Assembly: GCA_001914235.1 (NCBI GenBank)
Contig: MQUF01000020.1
Span: forward strand, 1 to 64,000
Direction: 5' to 3'
DNA length: 64,000 nucleotides
DNA from: Desulfobulbaceae bacterium DB1
GTDB lineage: Bacteria > Desulfobacterota > Desulfobulbia > Desulfobulbales > SURF-16
The translations under genes and the position numbers were made by a program. Position 1 is the stretch's first letter. Every line of letters begins with the position of its first letter. The notes beneath the pieces were generated by a model, which was not told where the DNA came from, did no database searches, and saw nothing but the letters and a program-made list of their open reading frames with translations. Shown here piece after piece: positions 9,318 to 17,627 of the stretch.

Positions 9318-10259
9318 ATGGAATGGCTTAACTATCACCATTTATACTATTTCTGGGCAGTGGCAAGGGAGGAAAGCATCAGCCGGGCCGGTGAACGGCT
9401 CAGTCTTGCTCCGTCCACCGTCAGCGCCCAATTGAGCAAACTCGAAGAGATGCTGGGCGGCAAACTTTTTCGCCGGGTTGGCCGGAACCTTGAGCTGACG
9501 GAAATGGGCCGCATTGTTTACCGCTATGCAGACGAAATTTTTTCTCTTGGCCGGGAAATGGTTGATACTGTGCGGGGAAGGCCCGTGTCGGGACCCATAC
9601 GATTGGTCGTCGGGATAGTTGATGCGGTACCGAAGCTGGTTGCCCGAAAGCTGTTGGAACCGGCTCTCAGGCTTGCCGAGCATATTCACTTAATATGCCA
9701 TGAAGGCAAGGAAGAGCAGCTCCTTGCCGAGTTATCCGTTCACGGTCTTGACATCGTTTTGACCGATATGCCGGTTAAAACGGGGTTGAGCGTCAAGGCT
9801 TACAGTCATCTGCTGGGGGAATGCTCAGTAAGCTTTTTTGCAACAGAGCAACTTGCGGCAAAACTGACAGGTGATTTTCCCCGGTCGCTGGATGGGGCGC
9901 CGATGCTGTTGCCCACTCCCATGTCAGCCTTGCGGGGCTCATTGGACAAATGGTTTGATTCGCTGAATATCAGGCCAGTGATTGCGGGAGAATTTGACGA
10001 CCAGGCTTTGCTCAAGGTGTTCGGTCAGGCGGGCGACGGTGTTTTTGCGGCGCCGTCCGTCATTGAAGAGGAGGTGCGACAGCAACATAACGTGAAGCTC
10101 ATCGGCCGGTCCGAGGCCATAAGAGAGCAATTTTATGCAATCTCCGTGGAAAGAATCATCAAGCATCCCGCGGTGGCGGCTATACAAAAGGCTGCCAGCA
10201 ACCTTATCTTCCTGCAACATCCCGGCGGACATGCCAAAATGACCCATTCCGGCAAATGA
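9318..10259 (+). CDS. nhaR: NhaR-like LysR-family transcriptional regulator
   Basis: 313 residues: an N-terminal winged HTH (1-60) and a LysR effector domain. The opening MEWLNYHHLYYFWAVAREES and RYADEIFSLGREMVD closely follow the Escherichia coli NhaR pattern, so this is an NhaR-type regulator, in E. coli the Na+-responsive activator of nhaA. I prefer the ATG at 9318 to a TTG at 9264, because family members begin at this MxxLNYxHLYYFW. No nhaA is adjacent. The only antiporter-like gene in the window is the deleted remnant at 22.5-22.9 kb. The target is therefore unknown. Confidence 0.85.
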   Translation: MEWLNYHHLYYFWAVAREESISRAGERLSLAPSTVSAQLSKLEEMLGGKLFRRVGRNLELTEMGRIVYRYADEIFSLGREMVDTVRGRPVSGPIRLVVGIVDAVPKLVARKLLEPALRLAEHIHLICHEGKEEQLLAELSVHGLDIVLTDMPVKTGLSVKAYSHLLGECSVSFFATEQLAAKLTGDFPRSLDGAPMLLPTPMSALRGSLDKWFDSLNIRPVIAGEFDDQALLKVFGQAGDGVFAAPSVIEEEVRQQHNVKLIGRSEAIREQFYAISVERIIKHPAVAAIQKAASNLIFLQHPGGHAKMTHSGK

Positions 10260-10328
10260 AAATCGCCTCACCTTCAAGCAAGCGGGCGAGACGTTTTTTT
10301 TTGCCGGACAGTGCCGGAGAAAAGGAAA

Positions 10329-12176
10329 TCAGTCGCTGAGGGCAGGGAAATAAACACGGAAAACCGTCCCTTGCTTGAGGACGCTTTGGACATCGATAAA
10401 GCCCTTGTGCTGCTGGACGATATCATGAATGATCGACAGGCCGAGGCCTGTCCCCTTGTTGTCCGGCTTTGTCGAAAAAAACGGCTGAAAAATCTTGGCA
10501 AGAATTTCCTCGGCAATTCCGTGCCCCGTATCAGTGACCGAAAGAACCATGTAGTCGCCCCGAGGAATGTCGCCATGGCGGCATGAATATGCCTTCTCAA
10601 TCGTCTCCCGGCGGGTGGAAATTCTCAAAGTTCCCCCCGCGGGCATGGCGTCGCGGGCATTGATGGAAAGGTTGATGAGTATCTGTTCAATCTGATGCTG
10701 GTCGATCATGACAAAACGCTCGTTGTCGTCCAGGGTGATGGAACAGGTGATGGTGTCGGACAAAAGGGAACCGATGACGCTTTCCAGGTTGGTGACGATC
10801 TCATTGAGCTTGAGTTTGGTCAAATTGCTGGTGCGTTTTCGGCCGAACATGAGCAGATTGGATGTAAGGTTCTGGCCCAGTTTGGTGGCGATCAGTATGT
10901 AGTTGACAATTTTCTGCAGTTGGGGCTTGTCCGGATCAATCTGGCTTTTTAAAAGAGAAGTCAGGCTCAAAACCGAGGTGAGCACGTTATTGAAATCATG
11001 CGCGATACCACCGGCGAAACGGCCGATTTCCTCAACTTTTTTTGCCTGCTGTAATTCTTCCTTGAGTTTTTTGTCCGCCGTGATATCCCGGTTGCACCCC
11101 CTGCGTCCCAGAAACTTGCCGTCCACATGGATGGGCATGCACGTGTGGGCCAGCCAGCGGACATCGCCGTCCTTGGTGAGAATGCGGAATTCGATATCTT
11201 CGTGAGCGGGGTCCTTGAAATCGACAAGATGATTTTTCAGGAACACCCTGTCGTCCGGATGTACCATGTCGTACATCAGTTGGGAGCTGTTGAGGAAATC
11301 CTCCCGTGAATAACTGGTAATGCGTTCACAGGAAGGGGAGATAAAACGGATTTCCTTTGTTTCGCTGATCCAGTATTCAAAATTATAGGCAAATTCGGAA
11401 ACGATACGGAATTTTTCCTCGTTTTGCCTGATGGTGATTTTGTATTTCCTGAAATTGGCAAAAAAGAGGGTAATGGCCAGGGTGCCCAGCAACCACAAAA
11501 ACAGATGGGTCATGACGATAATTTTTTTGGCCGATCCGGCGGCATCCAGATAGGGCTGCATCGGCACGGCGACACTCATGCCGCCGCGGATATCGCCGAT
11601 TTCATACCCCTGATGTTCATGGCACTTCAGGCATCTTTCCTCGGTGACATACGGCGAAATCAATCGCATGAAGGGCGCGCCGTCAATGGTGGTGATATCG
11701 CTCACCTCGCCATTTCCCTTTTCAAAATCAAGCAGGGCTTTCCTTTCCCACTCATCCGGCGTATTTTCGGGATTGACCGGGTCCAGGCTGACCGTCCTGT
11801 TTAAAACAGCCAGTTCCGGCGATTGAATACGCAGCAGATCATAAGCTTGTCGGGTCATCTGGAAGGGATTGATAATGGTCAGCAGCTCTCCCTCATTTGT
11901 GGTTAAATCCCGGTTGTCGTCAAGAATGAACGGGTTCGGTGGGGTTTTGTCGCTGACCTTGACATAGACGCCGTCGTTCATGGCGTTCCAGCGACGGTAG
12001 GCAAGATTGTGCTGGAAAATGGTTTTCGCCTCGATGAGGGCCTTGCTGTAAGTGCCGCGATAATTTTCATGGATATTCCAGATCGCGGACGCCGCAATAA
12101 GAATGGTCCAGACGATCAGAAGATAAAGACCGTGACGGTGCTCGGCTGCATTTTTAGCAATATTTTTTAAATCCAT
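10329..12176 (-). CDS. c-haem Tll0287/DUF3365 PAS sensor histidine kinase
   Basis: A 615-residue membrane kinase. TM1 is at about 17-35. The periplasmic Tll0287-like (DUF3365) domain carries a covalent haem motif CLKCH (182-186). TM2 is at about 217-240. A PAS domain follows (about 255-375, with YWISETKEIRFISPSCE), then HisKA with GGIAHDFNNVLTSV and HATPase_c with GTGLGLSIIHDI. There is no receiver. It likely senses redox state, NO/CO or another haem ligand on the periplasmic side. It is transcribed divergently from the lone receiver at 12444, a plausible partner. Ligand and partner are inferred. Confidence 0.9.
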   Translation of the reverse strand: MDLKNIAKNAAEHRHGLYLLIVWTILIAASAIWNIHENYRGTYSKALIEAKTIFQHNLAYRRWNAMNDGVYVKVSDKTPPNPFILDDNRDLTTNEGELLTIINPFQMTRQAYDLLRIQSPELAVLNRTVSLDPVNPENTPDEWERKALLDFEKGNGEVSDITTIDGAPFMRLISPYVTEERCLKCHEHQGYEIGDIRGGMSVAVPMQPYLDAAGSAKKIIVMTHLFLWLLGTLAITLFFANFRKYKITIRQNEEKFRIVSEFAYNFEYWISETKEIRFISPSCERITSYSREDFLNSSQLMYDMVHPDDRVFLKNHLVDFKDPAHEDIEFRILTKDGDVRWLAHTCMPIHVDGKFLGRRGCNRDITADKKLKEELQQAKKVEEIGRFAGGIAHDFNNVLTSVLSLTSLLKSQIDPDKPQLQKIVNYILIATKLGQNLTSNLLMFGRKRTSNLTKLKLNEIVTNLESVIGSLLSDTITCSITLDDNERFVMIDQHQIEQILINLSINARDAMPAGGTLRISTRRETIEKAYSCRHGDIPRGDYMVLSVTDTGHGIAEEILAKIFQPFFSTKPDNKGTGLGLSIIHDIVQQHKGFIDVQSVLKQGTVFRVYFPALSD

Positions 12177-12443
12177 GATGTCCGCGGAGATTTGTGAGCT
12201 GGATGTGCTTCTGGGGGTAACGAATTCACCAAATGGTATTTCTCACTTTATATCTTTGCTTTCCTTAACGCAACAAGCATGCTAAATTTGAAAAAAAATC
12301 ATGATATCCGTAAGAAATTCGATATGATGAAATATTCGACCGGATTGCCTGCCCCAGCATCGGCTGGACGAAATAAGAAAATGCCTGACAGGGCCGATGG
12401 CTGGAAGGATGAAGCCTGACCATACTACAAGCGGTTATCTGAC

Positions 12444-12821
12444 GTGAAAAAAAAGATTCTTATTATTGATGACGAAAAATTAATACTTTTCAGCCTGGTG
12501 GCGGCCCTGGAAAATGATTCGGTTGCAATCACCACCGCCGGCAGCGGGGCACATGCCCTGGCAAAGGCAGCGGATATAAAAAATTGCAATCTCTGTATCG
12601 TTGACCTGTTTCTCCCTGACATGAAAGGCGTGGATCTCATTCCGCAATTAAAAAAACTGCATCCGGGCGCCAAGTTCATCGTCATAACTGGAAAATACCG
12701 AAACAAAAACGATTTTCTGGAACATGAAAAGGATGCCGCCGCAATCGGCCCTTTTGACTTTATCGCCAAACCATTTGATTTTTCCCTCGCCCAGCAACTG
12801 GTGGGCGAAGCTCTGGGATAA
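12444..12821 (+). CDS. Single-domain response regulator (receiver only)
   Basis: A 125-residue CheY-like receiver: acidic pocket IIDDEK at the N-terminus, phospho-Asp in CIVDLFLPDMKG, Thr in VITGK and Lys in FIAKPF. The frame begins at GTG with only a weak upstream site; no in-frame ATG gives a complete fold. No output domain is present. It is divergent from the c-haem kinase across a 267-base gap and may be its phospho-acceptor. The gap also holds an imperfect dyad around 12300-12335 that could serve both promoters. Confidence 0.85.
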   Translation: MKKKILIIDDEKLILFSLVAALENDSVAITTAGSGAHALAKAADIKNCNLCIVDLFLPDMKGVDLIPQLKKLHPGAKFIVITGKYRNKNDFLEHEKDAAAIGPFDFIAKPFDFSLAQQLVGEALG

Positions 12822-12847
12822 TCACCACCGACGAGTCCGGCGTGCTC

Positions 12848-15541
12848 TTATTCCCTATTTGATAAAATTTCAAGTTTCTCAAGTTTTTTGATGGTGTAGA
12901 ACCCTTGACTGATTAAATCGACATGGGTTATTTCCACTGCAATTCCCGTATCGCGCAAAGAGGTAAATGCCTCAATCCGTTCCTTGCCGAGTTCGATATG
13001 CTCTTTTGTTACCAGGGCAAAATCATTCCCGTAAGCCCTGAAAAGAAGTGTGTCCGGAAAATTGATCTGCAGTTCTTCCGCAATTGCTTTCACGAGCTGA
13101 TTCCCCGCTTCCCAACTCCGCTGTTTGTTGTAATCCGGCAAATTTTTCAGGTGGATGCCGTGGAAACATTTGTACTCATTGGTACCGCGGTTGTTTTGTA
13201 ATATTATCTGCAAATAATCCTCATTATAGAGGCCGGTAAGTTTGTCGTTGAAAAAATAGGAAAAACGTCTTTTCTCCAGGTCTGAAGCCGGGAGTTGATC
13301 AACGGTTGCCGGGATTTTTATCTGTTGCAGGGTTTTGACGGCGGCCTTGACAACTTCGGGATGAAACTGGAGGCCGGCCAGGGCCTGCAGCTCCGTGATC
13401 GCATCATCGATTTCCTTTCTCGCCTTGTAGATACGATTTGTCGTCATGGCGTCAAAGGCGTCGGCAACCGTCATGATGCTTGCCAGCAAAGGAATCTCGT
13501 CATGTTTGAGACGGTCCGGATATCCCTTTCCGTCATACCGTTCATGATGATGCCGGATAATTGTCGCCAGCTCCTCATACATACTGATCTTGGAAAGCAT
13601 TTCATAGCCGGCAACGGCATGCATTTTAATGAGATCGTGTTCAATGGCGGAAAGTTTGCCGGGCTTGAGAAGTATTGAATCCGGGGTGGCAATCTTGCCG
13701 ATGTCATGCAGCACGGCAGCTTTCTGCAGTTTGCGTATTTCTTTGTCTTCCAGCCCCATTTCCCTGGCAATCATGACGGAGTAGCGGGCCACGCGCGCAG
13801 TATGTCCCGCGGTATAGGTGTCACGATGCTCGATCATGTTGACCATGGAAAAAATCGTTTGCTCATAGTTGGCGGTGCGCTCACGTTCGAGTGTCGCAAC
13901 AGCCTCTTTCTGCCGGAAGGAGTTGATGGCAAAGCCGATATCGCCGGCCAGCTCTTCAAGCATGGAAATTTCTTCAGGTTCAAAACCCTCTTTCCGGCGA
14001 GTATAGACGGTAAGGGCACCGACGGCATCACTCATAATGTTGGTGCACAGGGGCAGGCCGATGATTGCCTGGAAATCATCTTTCCCGGCCTTTTCCGACC
14101 AAGGGGTGACATCATCACTTTCTGATCGCAACTCCTGCAGCACGGTGATGTTGTTCATTATGCAGCGAGCCGTGGGGCTTTGAGTAAACGGCTGTGCCGG
14201 ATCATCGATGGCAAAGGGTGGTTCCCGCAGAGAATATGCAGAGTCTTTGTCGGTATAGATTGCCTGGAGAGCATTCTTTTCACGCAGGCCGATGAAACAG
14301 AAACCGTAACTTCCGTGTTCCGCCAGTCGTGTGCAGGAATCCTTCAGCAGATTTTCCAGGGATTGCGATGTAATGAGCAACTCGTTGGTGTCGGCCACGG
14401 TTCGCATGATCTCCCGGAGATATCGTTCCTGGTCGAGCAATGCGTTGATCTCTGCGGTTCGCAGCTTGACCTTCGATTCCAGGGTTCTGTTTAATTCGTC
14501 GACTTCGGCTTTTTTCTGACGCAGGCTGCGATTCAGGCAAAAAATATACGCCGCGACGCCAAAAACAGCCATTACCGCCAAAGTCAGAAAAGTAATTTGT
14601 CGCCAGTAGCGGCGCAAAACATCCTTGAAGGTGAATTTGCCGTAATCCTTATATGGCCCGATGCGAAGTTCCAGCAGACAGTCATGAACAGGCTGGTAGT
14701 TGAGAGGTATTGTCCAACCCGCTGTATGACTTGTCATGGCCGCCGGATGATCGGCGGACATGGCCATCAAGGCGGAGGCAACAAAACGGGAGAGATTGAT
14801 GGGGGTTGTTTTTAGGGCAGCGACAGGCCACTCGGGATAAAGCTCCGTGCTGAGCGCAAAGGGGAAATTTTCGATTTGCCGCGGATGGAGGACATGCAAC
14901 AGGGCTGGATTGATCTTGCCTTCACCGGACATCCGTTCCAGGGTGTCGGTGCGCACGGTCCCTGCATCAACGTCGCCGTTGAGAACCGCGTAGACGACTG
15001 CATCATGGGTCATGCCGTATTGCATTGAGGAAAAATCCGCCAGGGGATCAATACCGTTTTTCTTGAATTCTCTCCAGGCCATGATCCAGCCGCCAAAAGA
15101 GCTTGGATCAACAGCCATAAAATCGTGTCCCCGGAGATCATCCAATTCCTTTATGTCGGTCCGGTCGGCCCGGGAAAAAATAACCCCTCCAAAGATCGTT
15201 GTCTGCTGACCCGGCAGGTTCCGATTAATCAGGGTTGCTATTCGACTCACACCATAGAGCTTTTCAAGCTCCACGTAAAATGCGGAATTTGCCAGGACAA
15301 AATCTATTTTTTCTTCTTTAACGGCGGTATGGATTTCTTGAAAACCGAGCGGGACGATTTCGAATTGGTATCCATCAACAGAGGCGGTAAGGTAATCGGC
15401 GGTTTCGGACCATTTTTGCAGGGCATCTATTGACCCACGCTTTGCCAAGACACCGATTTTGACTTGTTGCATCCCCCACAGGAAATCTGCTTGAAGAATG
15501 AAAAAGGAAAAGAGAATAAATATTTTTGTCAGGAGGAGCAT
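12848..15541 (-). CDS. PhnD-like periplasmic binding + GAF + HD-GYP + degenerate GGDEF sensor
   Basis: An 897-residue membrane signalling protein. A signal peptide is followed by a PhnD/SsuA-like substrate-binding domain (about 24-290, with VKIGVLAKRG and SSFGGWIMAW). A TM helix (about 315-335), a coiled coil and a GAF domain (about 380-550) follow. An intact HD-GYP domain has HDIGKIA and HHHERYDGKGYP, so c-di-GMP hydrolysis is plausible. The C-terminal part resembles a diguanylate cyclase fold (LTGLYNEDYL), but the GG[D/E]EF loop reads YGNDF, so cyclase activity is unlikely. The binding domain suggests sensing of a phosphonate- or oxyanion-type ligand. Confidence 0.88.
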   Translation of the reverse strand: MLLLTKIFILFSFFILQADFLWGMQQVKIGVLAKRGSIDALQKWSETADYLTASVDGYQFEIVPLGFQEIHTAVKEEKIDFVLANSAFYVELEKLYGVSRIATLINRNLPGQQTTIFGGVIFSRADRTDIKELDDLRGHDFMAVDPSSFGGWIMAWREFKKNGIDPLADFSSMQYGMTHDAVVYAVLNGDVDAGTVRTDTLERMSGEGKINPALLHVLHPRQIENFPFALSTELYPEWPVAALKTTPINLSRFVASALMAMSADHPAAMTSHTAGWTIPLNYQPVHDCLLELRIGPYKDYGKFTFKDVLRRYWRQITFLTLAVMAVFGVAAYIFCLNRSLRQKKAEVDELNRTLESKVKLRTAEINALLDQERYLREIMRTVADTNELLITSQSLENLLKDSCTRLAEHGSYGFCFIGLREKNALQAIYTDKDSAYSLREPPFAIDDPAQPFTQSPTARCIMNNITVLQELRSESDDVTPWSEKAGKDDFQAIIGLPLCTNIMSDAVGALTVYTRRKEGFEPEEISMLEELAGDIGFAINSFRQKEAVATLERERTANYEQTIFSMVNMIEHRDTYTAGHTARVARYSVMIAREMGLEDKEIRKLQKAAVLHDIGKIATPDSILLKPGKLSAIEHDLIKMHAVAGYEMLSKISMYEELATIIRHHHERYDGKGYPDRLKHDEIPLLASIMTVADAFDAMTTNRIYKARKEIDDAITELQALAGLQFHPEVVKAAVKTLQQIKIPATVDQLPASDLEKRRFSYFFNDKLTGLYNEDYLQIILQNNRGTNEYKCFHGIHLKNLPDYNKQRSWEAGNQLVKAIAEELQINFPDTLLFRAYGNDFALVTKEHIELGKERIEAFTSLRDTGIAVEITHVDLISQGFYTIKKLEKLEILSNRE

Positions 15542-15700
15542 GGTGTTCGGCTTATCCTCGCATGGTTTTTTCCTGCCTCATTGCATTCTGAAATTCTGCT
15601 TGCCTCAAGGATATTATGCCTGGGGCAGAAAAATCAATCTTTTCTCCCGTGTCGCTTCCTTCTTCTTTTGGCGAAGGGCCGGGGGCAGGGCGTTGAGCAA

Positions 15701-15729
15701 AAAAAAGGGCCTGAACAAGGCCCTTTTTT
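15701..15729 (-). terminator. Rho-independent terminator downstream of hcp
   Basis: AAAAAAGGGCC and GGCCCTTTTTT form a perfect 11-bp stem with a 7-base loop, ending in a T-run on either strand. It lies 57 bases past the hcp stop and before the next minus-strand gene, so it terminates hcp and isolates it as a single-gene transcript. Confidence 0.85.
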
Positions 15730-15785
15730 GAGGTTTTCATCCCAACGTCATTGGTATGGAAGAATCAATATTATGTAAAACCTGT

Positions 15786-17417
15786 TTATCCGAGAATAAC
15801 CTTGAGGTCTTCCTCCGGGGTTGCGGCAATCGGCTTGATGGCAAAATTCTCCACCAGCACATTGAGGACATTGGGGGTGATGAATGCAGGCAGCGAGGGT
15901 CCGAGGCGGATGTCCTTGATCCCCAGGCTGAGCAGGGTGAGAAGAATAACCACCGCCTTTTGCTCGTACCAGGAAAGAATCAGGGACAGCGGCAGATCGT
16001 TGACCCCGCATTCAAAGGCACCGGCCAAAGCAACGGCGATCTGAATGGCCGAATAGGCGTCATTGCACTGGCCCACATCGAGCAGACGCGGGATACCGCC
16101 GATATCGCCCAGTTTTTTATCAAAGAAGCGGAACTTGCCGCAGGCCAGGGTCAGCACCATGCAGTCAGAGGGGATTTTTTCCACCAGTTCGGTATAGTAG
16201 TTTCTGCCCGGTTTTGCCCCGTCACAGCCGCCGACCAGAAAGAAGTGGCGGATCGCCTTGGACTTGACGGCCTCAATAACTTTATCGGCCACTCCCAGCA
16301 CGGTGTTGCGGGCAAAGCCGACCATGACCGTGCCTTTATCAACCGTGTCGGTGAAACCAGGCAGGGCCAAGGCCCGCTCAATCACCGGGGTGAAATCCTT
16401 TTTATCATCGACATGGGCGACATCCGGCCAGCCGACAAGCCCGGTGGTAAAGACGTTTGCCTTGTAGGAATCTTTGGGCTTCTGAATGCAGTTGGTGGTG
16501 AAAAGGATGGCGCCCGGGAATTCGGCCATTTCTTTCTGCTGGTTCTGCCAGGCGGTACCGTAATGACCGTAAAAGTGATCATATTTTTTCAGTTCCGGAT
16601 AGCCGTGGCAGGGCAGCATCTCGCCATGGGTGTAGATGTTGATGCCTTTGCCCTTGGTCTGCTCAAGCAGCATGGCCAGATCCTTCAGGTCATGGCCTGT
16701 CACCAGAATGGCCTTGCCGGGTATGTGGCCAAGCGGAACAGTGGTGGGAACCGGATGTCCGTAGGTGCCGGTGTTGCCCGCATCGAGCAGCTCCATGGCG
16801 CGCAGATTGGTCTTGCCGCACTGCATGGCCAGGGCAACAAGATCATCAAGTCCCATGGGTGTCGTCAGTTTGCCCATGGCCTCATGGATAAAGGCGTAGA
16901 CCGTGTCGTCCTCTTTGCCGAGTATTGCGGCATGGTCTGTGTAGGCGGCAAGGCCGCGCAAACCGAACAGGGTGATCTGTTTCAGGGAACGAAGGTCGTC
17001 GTTGGCGTCAAGGCTGAGGAGGAAGTTAAGGGCCGCGCCCTGTGCTTCCAGGCCGGGGAGGGAATCCGCCGGGGTGAAATTGACTGCCGGAATGGTGAAA
17101 TCAACTTTTCCGCCCGCCGCCTTCACCTTGGCCTTCAATTCTTCGCGCAGGGCAACGGTTTTATTGATCCATTGCTGAAAACGGGCCGGATCGAAATCCA
17201 CATTGGTCAGGCAGGAGAAGATGGCTTCGCAGACAAAGCGGTCCACCTTGTTGTCGATTACGCCCACCTTGCGCCCTTCGGTAGCGATAAGGCATAAACC
17301 CTGCACCGCATGGGTGAGAAGATCCTCGATGGAGGCGACGCCTTCATTTTTTCCGCAGACGCCCATGACGGTGCATCCGATTCCCTTGGCCGTTTGTTCA
17401 CACTGGTTACAGAACAT
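15786..17417 (-). CDS. hcp: Hybrid cluster protein (hydroxylamine reductase)
   Basis: A 543-residue class I Hcp. The N-terminal cluster ligands follow the Desulfovibrio pattern: Cys3, Cys6, Cys15 and Cys21 in MFCNQCEQTAKGIGCTVMGV. C-terminal hybrid-cluster regions include GGCDGAKPGRNYY and DVGQCNDAY. Family members reduce hydroxylamine and NO and act in nitrosative stress. I start at the ATG with GGAG upstream; the longer frame to 17483 adds residues absent from the family. It is flanked by a strong terminator and an upstream CRP/FNR-type palindrome. No hcr reductase is adjacent. Confidence 0.96.
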   Translation of the reverse strand: MFCNQCEQTAKGIGCTVMGVCGKNEGVASIEDLLTHAVQGLCLIATEGRKVGVIDNKVDRFVCEAIFSCLTNVDFDPARFQQWINKTVALREELKAKVKAAGGKVDFTIPAVNFTPADSLPGLEAQGAALNFLLSLDANDDLRSLKQITLFGLRGLAAYTDHAAILGKEDDTVYAFIHEAMGKLTTPMGLDDLVALAMQCGKTNLRAMELLDAGNTGTYGHPVPTTVPLGHIPGKAILVTGHDLKDLAMLLEQTKGKGINIYTHGEMLPCHGYPELKKYDHFYGHYGTAWQNQQKEMAEFPGAILFTTNCIQKPKDSYKANVFTTGLVGWPDVAHVDDKKDFTPVIERALALPGFTDTVDKGTVMVGFARNTVLGVADKVIEAVKSKAIRHFFLVGGCDGAKPGRNYYTELVEKIPSDCMVLTLACGKFRFFDKKLGDIGGIPRLLDVGQCNDAYSAIQIAVALAGAFECGVNDLPLSLILSWYEQKAVVILLTLLSLGIKDIRLGPSLPAFITPNVLNVLVENFAIKPIAATPEEDLKVILG

Positions 17418-17499
17418 GATTTTTCTCCTGTTTGGGTTGGATATTGCCATTTTATTCATTGTCGAGTGACAGAAAAATACCAATCTTTTTTCTGAACCC

Positions 17500-17541
17500 A
17501 GAGTAGCCTGTTTGCCGCGGTGTCACCTTGACCTAAGTCAA
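17500..17541 (-). promoter_or_regulatory. CRP/FNR-family (HcpR-like) operator and promoter of hcp
   Basis: TTGACCTAAGTCAA at 17528-17541 is a perfect TTGAC-N4-GTCAA palindrome. Reading on the minus strand, a -10-like TACTCT lies at 17505-17500, giving a start near 17493. The palindrome would then be centred at -41.5, the class II activator position. CRP/FNR-family regulators, including HcpR in many anaerobes, control hcp through such half-sites. The regulator gene is not in this window; the assignment to HcpR is inference. Confidence 0.65.
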
Positions 17542-17627
17542 AGAAACGATTTTTTTTGCAGAAACTGTTTCAACTCATTGCAACCACCATCGGATTTTTC
17601 GTTGTTGTCTCAATGAACTTCCTGAAT

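Noticed and set aside
15756-17297. 513-codon open frame on the plus strand
   Set aside because: It is antisense to hcp, whose motifs and RBS are unambiguous; the translation has no recognisable domain and no start signal.
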